A stretch of 25,664 nt of DNA from a virus. A program made the position numbers and the translations under genes. Under the pieces are notes generated by a model that worked only from the letters and a program-made list of their open reading frames with translations, had not been told where the DNA came from and searched no databases. Positions 19,838 to 25,664 of the stretch are shown here, in pieces; within the stretch, counting starts at the first letter, position 1, and each line of letters opens with the position of its first letter. Location: positions 1 through 25,664 of IMG/VR virus record IMGVR_UViG_3300047470_000079. The stretch is one strand, 5' to 3'.

Positions 19838-20215
19838 ATGGCTAATCCGTATGACGTCTCCCCTCGGGAAGCTTGGTTGGAGACGCAGTACAAGAGACTG
19901 AACGCTGAAGTGACATACATGAGGCAGATGAACGCCTCTCCTTCGTACTCACTCACCGAAGCTCCCGACACCCTCTTCATCCATCCCGCCCATCACACCC
20001 TTCAACTTGCCGCTTCCTGCCACATGGCGCGGGAGAACTACAGGATGCACGTCTATGCCCGCTCGAATGTACAGGAGTTCGGGGAAACATCCATCAAGTA
20101 CTTCGTGAACGATATGGACGTTATGGACGCACGACACGCAGCTTCCGTAATGGAGGACATGCATAAACGGCTGGTGTTCGACATCGGTCGTCACCTTTGG
20201 GACCCTAAAAAATAA
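19838..20215 (+). CDS. hypothetical protein
   Basis: This 125-aa protein begins MANPYDVSPREAWLETQYKR. The first 40 residues form a likely helix with many charged residues. His residues cluster at about 49-55 (FIHPAHHTL), and there is another helix near the C-terminus (MDARHAASVMEDMHKRLVFD). It has one Cys and no enzyme signature; the His cluster might bind metal but does not match a known motif. TAAGGAG sits 8 bases before the start, a strong ribosome site. The stop lies within the AAATAAAGGAACTG leader of the methyltransferase-like gene. Role unknown. Confidence 0.65.
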   Translation: MANPYDVSPREAWLETQYKRLNAEVTYMRQMNASPSYSLTEAPDTLFIHPAHHTLQLAASCHMARENYRMHVYARSNVQEFGETSIKYFVNDMDVMDARHAASVMEDMHKRLVFDIGRHLWDPKK

Positions 20216-20844
20216 AGGAACTGTATGCGCGTGCTGGTCGCTTGTGAGTATAGCGGCGCAGTGCGGGATGCTTTTAGGGCCTTAGGCCACGAAGCCATGA
20301 GTTGTGACCTTCTGCCTACCGAGGTCGAAGGCCCTCACTATCAAGGGGATGTCAAAGACATTATCAATGATGGATGGGACCTCATGGTCGCTCACCCGCC
20401 CTGCACCTACCTGACTGTAGCTGGCGTTCGCTGGCTGTATCACCCGGAAGACAAACACCTTCCGACCTCTGAACGAAGACCCCACCCTAGCTACCCAAAT
20501 CGTCGCAAGGACCAAGAGGAAGGCCTCGAGTTCGTTCAGTACCTCATGGATGCTCCGGTCCCCAAGATCGCCATTGAGAACCCCATCAGCATCATCTCCA
20601 GCCGTATCCGTAAGCCTGACCAGGTGATCCAGCCGTGGATGTTCGGGCATGGGGAAACCAAGGCTACCTGCCTGTGGCTCAAGGGTCTTCCGAAGTTGGT
20701 CCCTACGAACATTGTGGAAGGCCGCGAGGCTCGGGTTCACATGATGCCTCCAGGCCCTGATCGCTGGAAGGAACGCTCCCGGACATTCGCGGGAATCGCA
20801 AACGCTATCGCCTCTCAGTGGGGTAAATAAAGGAACTGTATGCG
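20210..20844 (+). repeat. 20-base direct repeat forming the leaders of two genes
   Basis: AAATAAAGGAACTGTATGCG occurs at 20210-20229 and again, identical, at 20825-20844. Each copy holds the stop of the upstream gene, the ribosome site AAGGAA and the start codon of the next (methyltransferase-like and DNA polymerase). It is a repeated translation-start cassette and also an identical pair that could recombine and delete the methyltransferase-like gene. Confidence 0.7.
20225..20830 (+). CDS. DNA cytosine methyltransferase-like protein
   Basis: This 201-aa protein belongs to a common phage group related to C5-cytosine methyltransferases. The start MRVLVACEYSGAVRDAFRAL resembles the SAM-binding motif I. 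DLMVAHPPCTYLT (52-64) gives motif IV with the catalytic PPC (C60). IAIENP (115-120) is the motif VI ENV-like position, and RSRTFAGIANAIASQW matches the motif X-like end. It is only about two thirds of the usual length and has little room for a target-recognition domain, so it may be inactive or act on nucleotides or RNA. It could protect phage DNA from host restriction. It shares an identical leader with the DNA polymerase gene. Confidence 0.75.
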   Translation: MRVLVACEYSGAVRDAFRALGHEAMSCDLLPTEVEGPHYQGDVKDIINDGWDLMVAHPPCTYLTVAGVRWLYHPEDKHLPTSERRPHPSYPNRRKDQEEGLEFVQYLMDAPVPKIAIENPISIISSRIRKPDQVIQPWMFGHGETKATCLWLKGLPKLVPTNIVEGREARVHMMPPGPDRWKERSRTFAGIANAIASQWGK

Positions 20845-22738
20845 GACTACCCTGTTCGATTTGGAGACCAATGGACTCCTGCAAGACGTAACGAAAATCC
20901 ATTGCATCTCCGTGAAAGACCTCGAGACAGGGGAATGCTTCCGCTATGGGCCTGAGAACGTACACCTTGGTGTGTACTATCTTCAAGAGATGGCGGACCA
21001 AGGGATCCTTGCTGGTCACAACATCATCTCGTATGACATCCCTGTGATCCAGAAGTTGTACCCAAGGTTCACCGTGGATCGCACGAAGGTTGTCGACACG
21101 TTGGTCAAGTCCCGCCTGTTCTTCCCTGACCTGAGCACCCGCGATGGGGGCCATGTGAAGGCCAAGGTTCTCCCGAGTTCCCTTGTGGGTTCCCATAAGC
21201 TAGAGGCTTGGGGGTATCGCTTGGGACTCCAGAAAGGTGAGTACGCCACTGACTTCAAGGAACGCTGGATCGAGATGAATGTCGGGGAGGCTCTTGAGGA
21301 ACACCTGTGCTCCCTGACGCCCAAGGCCATCGAGAAGCTCGACCAGTCTGCATGGATCACCACTTGGGGAAAGCAGAGCTACCCTGAGGGCCTTGAGTGG
21401 CTCGAGTACTCCGAGTCTATGGGTGACTACTGTGACCTCGACGTTGAAGTCACTGAGGCCCTGTACAAGCATTTGGAGACCATTGAGTACTCTCAGGAAG
21501 CTGTGGACCTGGAGCACGCTGTCCGCTGGTACTGCTCGATGATGGAGCGTAGCGGCTGGCCCTTCGATGTCCAGGCTGCTGCCAAGCTGTACGCGACCCT
21601 TGCTGTAGAGCGTGATGCTATCCGTCAGTTGATGATGGAAACCTTCCCGCCCCTCGTGGAAGAACGGTTCTCCCTGAAGACTGGTAAGCGCCTGAAGGAC
21701 AAGATCACCGAGTTCAATCCCGGTAGTCGTGACCAGATCGCCCATCGTCTGAAGGTGAAGTACGGATGGGTACCCACGGCCTTTACACCCGCAGGGAAAC
21801 CTCAGGTAGACGAAACGGTCCTTGAGAAGCTGGATTATCCCGAGGCTCAGGTCCTCGCTCAGTACTTCCTATTGGAGAAACGAATTGGGCAGCTTGCGGA
21901 AGGTGACAAGGCTTGGCTCAAACTTGAGCACAAAGGCCATATCCATCACTCCATCAATACAAACGGTGCAGTTACAGGCCGCTGCACTCACTCGTGGCCC
22001 AACATTGCCCAAGTACCTTCTGTGTCCGCTTTGTGGGGCAAAGAGTGCCGAGCGCTTTACGGTGTGCGCCCTGGATTCAAGCAAGTGGGAGTGGATCTAT
22101 CCGGGATCGAACTGCGTTGCCTTGCGCACTACATGGCTCACTGGGACGACGGAGAGTACGGACGAGTCATCCTCAACGGAGACATCCACACCGTAAATCA
22201 ACAGGCCGCTGGTCTCCCTACTCGTGATAACGCGAAGACGTTTATTTATGGGTGGCTCTATGGTGCTGGTGACGCGAAGATCGGCTCCATCGTTGGTGCT
22301 GGTGCAAAGCGGGGCAAGGAGCTGAAAGAGTCCTTCCTAGAGAAGCTCCCTGCCCTTGGGAAGCTTAAGAAAGCTGTCGACAAAGCAGCAGACCGTGGGT
22401 ACCTCATCGGTCTCGATGGTCGTCGCGTTCCTGTTCGTCATAAGCACGCAGCCTTGAACACCCTGCTCCAAGGTGCGGGTGCTGTCATTGCGAAGCGTTG
22501 GCTACTGGAGGTCTGCATGGAAGCGGAGGCCCGTGGCTACAAGTACGGGTGGGATGGTGACTGGACCTTGATGGGCTTCATACATGATGAGCTTGCGATT
22601 GGTGCCCGCGAGGGTCTCGAGGATGAGATCGGAAAGATGGCCGTCGAGTGTGCAAAGCGGACAGGCGAGTACTTTAAGTTTAAGTGCGCGGTTGATGCTG
22701 AGTACAAGACTGGTTCAAATTGGTCGGAGACTCATTGA
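20840..22738 (+). CDS. DNA polymerase (family A, T7 gp5-like)
   Basis: This 632-aa replicative polymerase has an N-terminal 3'-5' exonuclease (FDLETNG, D7 and E9) and the family A polymerase core. Motif A is GVDLSGIELR (D419), motif B is KTFIYGWLYGAG (K466, Y470) and motif C is IHDEL (H582, D583, E584). T7 gp5 is 704 aa; the shortening seems to lie between exonuclease and palm. A second exonuclease aspartate is likely in YCDLDVEVTEAL. It acts with the primase-helicase and SSB in this operon. The start was chosen by the AAGGAACTG leader. An HNH endonuclease gene starts one base after its stop. Confidence 0.97.
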   Translation: MRTTLFDLETNGLLQDVTKIHCISVKDLETGECFRYGPENVHLGVYYLQEMADQGILAGHNIISYDIPVIQKLYPRFTVDRTKVVDTLVKSRLFFPDLSTRDGGHVKAKVLPSSLVGSHKLEAWGYRLGLQKGEYATDFKERWIEMNVGEALEEHLCSLTPKAIEKLDQSAWITTWGKQSYPEGLEWLEYSESMGDYCDLDVEVTEALYKHLETIEYSQEAVDLEHAVRWYCSMMERSGWPFDVQAAAKLYATLAVERDAIRQLMMETFPPLVEERFSLKTGKRLKDKITEFNPGSRDQIAHRLKVKYGWVPTAFTPAGKPQVDETVLEKLDYPEAQVLAQYFLLEKRIGQLAEGDKAWLKLEHKGHIHHSINTNGAVTGRCTHSWPNIAQVPSVSALWGKECRALYGVRPGFKQVGVDLSGIELRCLAHYMAHWDDGEYGRVILNGDIHTVNQQAAGLPTRDNAKTFIYGWLYGAGDAKIGSIVGAGAKRGKELKESFLEKLPALGKLKKAVDKAADRGYLIGLDGRRVPVRHKHAALNTLLQGAGAVIAKRWLLEVCMEAEARGYKYGWDGDWTLMGFIHDELAIGAREGLEDEIGKMAVECAKRTGEYFKFKCAVDAEYKTGSNWSETH

Positions 22739-22739
22739 G

Positions 22740-23138
22740 ATGGGACGACCTGCAATTGCAATTCGCTTCGTGGAACTGGATGGAGGCTGTCTGGTTCCCC
22801 TCAACATCCGAATGAACCAAGACGGGTACTTCAGGAAGCGCTGGTCCGGTGAGGCTGAAATGTTTCACCGGTTCATCTGGCGTGCCCGCAAGGGACCAAT
22901 CCCTGAAGGCTTCGAAATCAATCACCTGTGTGGTAATCGCGCGTGCCAGAACGTGGAGCACCTTGAGTGTATCGACGGCACTGAGCATGCGGTGAAGACC
23001 AACCTAGAGCGCTACGCCCACATCAATGCAGAGGCCCGGAAGTATTGGGAAGAGACAGGCTGCAATGGTGCAACGCTCGCTCGCATCTACGGCCATGTGG
23101 CGTACCTCTGGATCCGTAAGTGGAAAGCCCATGGTTGA
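22740..23138 (+). CDS. HNH homing endonuclease
   Basis: This 132-aa protein has the HNH core MFHRFIWRARKGPIPEGFEI followed by NHLCGNRACQNVEHLECI: H62 in INHLC, C64 and C69 as zinc ligands, N71 and H74. The C-terminal segment (TGCNGATLARIYGHVAYLWI) is a likely helix-turn-helix that binds the target. Free-standing HNH genes after the DNA polymerase gene are typical of T7 relatives (T7 gene 5.3 position). The longer frame from 22584 lies inside the polymerase, so the start is the ATG at 22740, one base after the polymerase stop. It may cut polymerase-gene DNA lacking the insert. Confidence 0.88.
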   Translation: MGRPAIAIRFVELDGGCLVPLNIRMNQDGYFRKRWSGEAEMFHRFIWRARKGPIPEGFEINHLCGNRACQNVEHLECIDGTEHAVKTNLERYAHINAEARKYWEETGCNGATLARIYGHVAYLWIRKWKAHG

Positions 23139-23148
23139 AGAGGTACTC

Positions 23149-23319
23149 ATGAAAGCTTGGACGGACCCTCCGTTCGTCAAGGGCAACTTTGCTCGACAAC
23201 ATGCTCACGAGGTAGCTGCGGCGGCTTCGTTGGGCCTAATTACAACCGAGGTAACCCAAGGGACCTTTGGAGTCCAGTGGCTTATCACACGAGAAGGCTT
23301 GGCGGTACTGAATGGCTAG
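23149..23319 (+). CDS. small hypothetical protein, winged-helix-like
   Basis: This 56-aa protein begins MKAWTDPPFVKGNFARQHAH. It has a helix (ANFARQHAHEVAAAASLGLI region) and then a beta hairpin (TTEVTQGTFGVQWLITREGL), a compact winged-helix-like pattern. An in-frame ATG at 23131 overlaps the HNH gene; I preferred 23149, with GAAGAGG at the right distance before it. Its stop overlaps the next gene by 8 bases. Possibly DNA-binding; unproven. Confidence 0.55.
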   Translation: MKAWTDPPFVKGNFARQHAHEVAAAASLGLITTEVTQGTFGVQWLITREGLAVLNG

Positions 23320-23587
23320 GAAACCTAAGGCACCCGATGTATCCGTAACCCCGTACCTCTATGGGGACGTGCTCTACATGAGCGTGGATGTGGATGACGT
23401 GGAGTACGAGTTTGAGGTGAAGCTGGAGACCCTGTTCAAGGTGACCGCAGAGACCATAGATCCGTATGACCTCGAGCAAGAACAAGAAGCACTGACGCTG
23501 ATCTTCGCCCTTGAAGATGGCACACGACAAATCAATGATGCCCTCGGGGCTGATGAACAGGAGTTTGAAGATGAGCAACAACACTGA
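23312..23587 (+). CDS. acidic hypothetical protein
   Basis: This 91-aa protein (MARKPKAPDVSVTPYLYGDV ... DEQEFEDEQQH) has a basic N-terminus, beta-rich middle (VLYMSVDVDDVEYEFEVKLE) and acidic end. The start overlaps the previous gene; its end overlaps the next gene by 17 bases. There are no cysteines and no known motifs. The C-terminal Asp/Glu stretch could mimic DNA, but that is a guess. Tight overlaps are the evidence that it is expressed. Confidence 0.6.
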   Translation: MARKPKAPDVSVTPYLYGDVLYMSVDVDDVEYEFEVKLETLFKVTAETIDPYDLEQEQEALTLIFALEDGTRQINDALGADEQEFEDEQQH

Positions 23588-23951
23588 GTTTCAAGTTGGG
23601 GATCGCGTTGAGTTCACTGCGGAGTACAAGCATTTCGCCAAGCAGGGCGAGCAAGCCACGGTGGTGGGGCACCACGAAAAGTATGACAACATCGTCACCG
23701 TGGAAACGGCCCAGGGTCGTACCTTTGACGCGTACCGCTGGCGTCTCAAGCACGTAGAGGCCACCCCGGTACCCAAGGAATTCCGATTCTTCCGCCGTAG
23801 TGACGCAGCGATTTCCACGGATCCCTACGAATCCTTCGAGGATGCCCTGGCTGCTTGGAAGGCGTTCGCTCAGGATGGTCAGGAAGTAGAGATCATCGAA
23901 GTGGTGAGCCATGGGTCGTACAAGGCTGTCCTGAAGATCGAGGAAGCCTAA
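23571..23951 (+). CDS. hypothetical protein with SH3/KOW-like N-terminal domain
   Basis: This 126-aa protein begins MSNNTEFQVGDRVEFTAEYK. Residues 7-50 (FQVGDRVEFTAEYKHFAKQG to VTVETAQGRTF) look like a small beta-barrel of the SH3/KOW type that often binds RNA or protein. The C-terminal part has a helix (SFEDALAAWKAFAQDGQEVE) and strands (EIIEVVSHGSYKAVLKI). The start at 23571 has ACAGGAG at 23557-23563; the longer frame from 23511 lacks this. It overlaps the exonuclease gene as TAATG. No specific function is evident. Confidence 0.62.
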   Translation: MSNNTEFQVGDRVEFTAEYKHFAKQGEQATVVGHHEKYDNIVTVETAQGRTFDAYRWRLKHVEATPVPKEFRFFRRSDAAISTDPYESFEDALAAWKAFAQDGQEVEIIEVVSHGSYKAVLKIEEA

Positions 23952-24682
23952 TGCTCCTCCTGATTGACGCTGACATCCCTTGCTACCGGGCTGCTGCAGC
24001 TTGTGAGACCGAGGTCGACTGGGGCGATGATGTCTGGTCGATCTATACCGATGTAGGCAGGGCCAAGGAACTCTTCCAAGGCTACATCCAGAAGTTCGTG
24101 GATGACACAGGCTGCGATGAACTGAAGCTCTGCTACACCTCCTCGGATAACTTTAGGTCCACGGTCTATCCCCCGTACAAAGGGAACCGTAAGTCCCGTA
24201 AGCCTGTGGGCTATGGTGCCCTCAAGGAATGGTCCAAGGAACTCTATCCTCACTTCGAGAAACCTACGCTCGAGGCTGACGATTGCATGGGGATCCTAGC
24301 GACCAAGTTCAAGGGTAAGACGATGATCGTCACCATGGACAAGGACCTCAAGACAATCCCAGGGACCCTTTGGCACCTCGATCAGAAGCTTAACGGCAAG
24401 AAGATCCAGGTTACCGATAAGGACGCTTGGGAATGGTTCCTGACGCAGACGCTTACTGGCGATGTGACCGATGGGTTCCCTGGGTGCCCTGGTATTGGTC
24501 CGGTATCCGCAAAGAAACTTTTGGAAACCAAGGGTGCTAACTGGGACACAGTGAAGCACGCATACATTAAAGCTGGTCTCACTGAAGACGATGCATTGGT
24601 ACAGGCGCGATGCGCTCGGATCCTGCATGCCTCTGATTGGGACTTTGAGAAGAGTGAGGTAATTCTATGGAAGCCACAGTGA
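23951..24682 (+). CDS. 5'-3' exonuclease (FEN-like, gp6-like)
   Basis: This 243-aa nuclease resembles T7 gp6 (about 300 aa), which removes RNA primers and degrades host DNA. Visible features are LLIDADIPCY with D6 and D8, YKGNRKSRK (76-84), LEADDC (D110, D111), MDKDLKTIPG (D130, D132) and the H3TH motif GCPGIGPVSAKKLL (178-191). These acidic residues coordinate the two metal ions in the FEN family. It is shorter than T7 gp6, missing mainly the C-terminal part. Overlap with its neighbours (TAATG before, 16 bases after) shows co-translation. It feeds nucleotides to the pathway of the reductase and ThyX. Confidence 0.9.
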   Translation: MLLLIDADIPCYRAAAACETEVDWGDDVWSIYTDVGRAKELFQGYIQKFVDDTGCDELKLCYTSSDNFRSTVYPPYKGNRKSRKPVGYGALKEWSKELYPHFEKPTLEADDCMGILATKFKGKTMIVTMDKDLKTIPGTLWHLDQKLNGKKIQVTDKDAWEWFLTQTLTGDVTDGFPGCPGIGPVSAKKLLETKGANWDTVKHAYIKAGLTEDDALVQARCARILHASDWDFEKSEVILWKPQ

Positions 24683-25122
24683 AGTCTTGCTTCAGCTGCA
24701 AACATATAGAGAGAAGCACCGAGGGGACCGACTGTGGCGCCTGTCTCGATTCACGGGACACGTTCTACCCTTCGTGGGAAGACAAGCGTGGGATGCCCAT
24801 TACCCAAGTAGTCATCGAAGGAACCAAGCACGACCAAGGCAAAGCCCGTATGTCCCTCTTGGATACCTCGTGGCTCCTTGGGGTCGCTGAGGTCCTTACG
24901 TTCGGTGAGAAGAAGTATGCGGCTCACAACTGGCGTAAGGGGATCTCTGTGTCCCGCTTGCTGGATGCCCATGCCCGTCACACGGCTGCATTCAACAATG
25001 GAGAAGACTTGGACCCTGAGTCCGGTAAGAGTCACCTGTACCACGCTTCGTGCTGCCTTATGTTCGCTAGCTGGATGATTGGGAACCGCCCGGATCTTGA
25101 TGACCGCTTTAAAGGCGCTTAA
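24667..25122 (+). CDS. dATP/dGTP diphosphohydrolase-family protein with zinc ribbon
   Basis: This 151-aa protein has an N-terminal Cys4 ribbon (C8, C11, C23, C26) followed by the DUF5664 / dGTP_diPhyd_N pattern: KHDQGKARMSLLD, FGEKKYAAHNWRKG, RHTAAFNNGEDLDPESGKSH, LYHASCCLMF. In the Z-genome phages this MazG-like family (MazZ) removes pyrophosphate from purine dNTPs. A general dNTP pool-control role is also possible. The start overlaps the exonuclease by 16 bases and follows GTGAGGTAATTCT. Its stop overlaps the next small gene as TAATG. No PurZ-type gene is in this window, so a link with modified DNA is only a hypothesis. Confidence 0.82.
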   Translation: MEATVKSCFSCKHIERSTEGTDCGACLDSRDTFYPSWEDKRGMPITQVVIEGTKHDQGKARMSLLDTSWLLGVAEVLTFGEKKYAAHNWRKGISVSRLLDAHARHTAAFNNGEDLDPESGKSHLYHASCCLMFASWMIGNRPDLDDRFKGA

Positions 25123-25253
25123 TGAACATCTGGACCCAATGTTACCTAGCGTTCCTAAAGGATCGCGCCAAGTACCCACAGGGCCATCGGTTCCACCCTA
25201 AGGACTACGAGTCCTTTCTGGTCTGCTGGTACAACGACTTCTGTAACGATTAA
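25122..25253 (+). CDS. small hypothetical protein
   Basis: This 43-aa frame (MNIWTQCYLAFLKDRAKYPQ ... LVCWYNDFCND) starts at the ATG overlapping the previous stop (TAATG) and ends 13 bases before the MazG gene, whose AGAGAG ribosome site follows. It is aromatic-rich (6 Trp/Tyr/Phe in the last 15) with three cysteines and no membrane span. It fits the gap exactly, which supports translation. It resembles short phage proteins with an FLxxWYxxF pattern of unknown function. Confidence 0.6.
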   Translation: MNIWTQCYLAFLKDRAKYPQGHRFHPKDYESFLVCWYNDFCND

Positions 25254-25266
25254 AGAGAGAAGAGAA

Positions 25267-25578
25267 ATGAACGGATTCAACCTATACCAGGAAGACGCTA
25301 TGTCGTTCCGCCTTCCTTCGGCAACCACGGAATACGCCCTCTTGGGCCTCCCTGCTGAAGTGGGCGAAGTGTGTGGCTACATCGCGAAGAGTATCCGCGA
25401 CGATTACCCGCTGGATCCCAAGGTAATCAAGAAGGAACTTGGTGACATCCTGTGGTTCGTTGCGGCTATCGCTGCAGATGCTGGTCTGAGCCTGGGTTCC
25501 ATCGCTGAGGGGAACATTGAGAAGCTGCAGAGTCGTAGTGCCCGTGGGGTTATCTCAGGGTCCGGCGACGACCGCTAA
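25267..25578 (+). CDS. MazG-like nucleotide pyrophosphohydrolase
   Basis: This 103-aa protein matches the MazG fold: an all-helical enzyme that hydrolyses NTPs or dNTPs to monophosphates with pyrophosphate release. The metal-binding signature is LLGLPAEVGEVCGYI (E31, E34) plus KKELGDILWFVAAI (E57, D60). The N-terminal helix is MNGFNLYQEDAMSFRLPSAT and the C-terminus is short. The length is typical of single-domain phage MazG. The AGAGAGAAGAGAA leader is a strong local-type ribosome site. Two pyrophosphohydrolase-type genes in a row is notable. Its stop overlaps the next gene as TAATG. Confidence 0.88.
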   Translation: MNGFNLYQEDAMSFRLPSATTEYALLGLPAEVGEVCGYIAKSIRDDYPLDPKVIKKELGDILWFVAAIAADAGLSLGSIAEGNIEKLQSRSARGVISGSGDDR

Positions 25579-25664
25579 TGTTCCAGACCGCCTACCTATG
25601 GTGGTCCCTTCCCTTCTGGTTCTGTGTCCCCTCGCCTACCTATGTCGACTACTGGCAGATGGCG
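25578..25664 (+). CDS. partial hypothetical protein at the window edge
   Basis: Only the first 29 residues are visible: MFQTAYLWWSLPFWFCVPSP, then TYVDYWQMA. The frame starts at an ATG overlapping the MazG stop (TAATG) and is cut by the window end. It is very rich in Trp, Phe and Tyr, so it may be a membrane or aromatic-rich small protein. Nothing more can be said. Confidence 0.5.
   Translation, partial: MFQTAYLWWSLPFWFCVPSPTYVDYWQMA

Noticed and set aside
1-25664. CRISPR arrays, insertion sequences, integrase or lysogeny genes
   Set aside because: No regularly spaced repeats, transposase motifs, integrase or repressor pattern seen; the visible part looks strictly lytic.

Overview
The window looks like part of a T7-like podophage genome (Autographiviridae-related). 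It encodes a single-subunit phage RNA polymerase, an acidic-tailed gp2.5-type SSB, endonuclease I, a primase-helicase, a PolA-family DNA polymerase and a gp6-type exonuclease, in the same order as T7. A lipoprotein with a clear lipobox suggests a Gram-negative host, but the sequence does not name it. Many starts are preceded by AGAGAG-type rather than AGGAGG ribosome binding sites, and neighbouring genes often overlap as ATGA, TGATG or TAATG.

Layout: (a) 1-5432, minus strand: a virion cassette of two paralogous tail-collar/receptor-tip proteins, a large tail-hub-like protein, a 52-aa protein, a GNAT acetyltransferase and two internal-virion-like proteins, the last cut by the window edge. (b) 5433-6248: a non-coding divergent control region with tandem GGGTACC/CCTTGGGG repeats, possible phage promoters, hairpins and a good sigma70-type promoter at 6178-6206. 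(c) 6249-7820, plus strand: seven small early-type genes, a type II hammerhead ribozyme between two of them, and two terminators. (d) 7878-11605, minus strand: an HNH nuclease, about 680 bases of structured non-coding DNA, tRNA-Trp(CCA), an endonuclease VII-like gene and a monomeric B12-dependent (class II) ribonucleotide reductase. (e) 11606-12235: a divergent spacer with a structured RNA candidate in the reductase leader, a 38-base inverted repeat with 34/38 matching positions, a possible leftward phage promoter and a sigma70-type promoter for the RNA polymerase gene. (f) 12236-25664, plus strand: transcription and DNA-metabolism genes, packed almost end to end.

How the genes fit together: host RNA polymerase probably reads the early genes and the phage RNA polymerase gene. 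The phage enzyme then reads the virion and reductase genes leftwards. Class II reductase, ThyX, two NTP pyrophosphohydrolase-type proteins, endonuclease I and the exonuclease recycle host DNA and shape the dNTP pool for the polymerase, helicase and SSB. An RNA-ligase-like protein, a cytosine-methyltransferase-like protein and three free-standing nucleases are accessory.

The main unusual points are the opposed transcription units in a T7-like phage, the hammerhead ribozyme, the structured leader of the B12-dependent reductase, and the long inverted repeat between the reductase and RNA polymerase genes.
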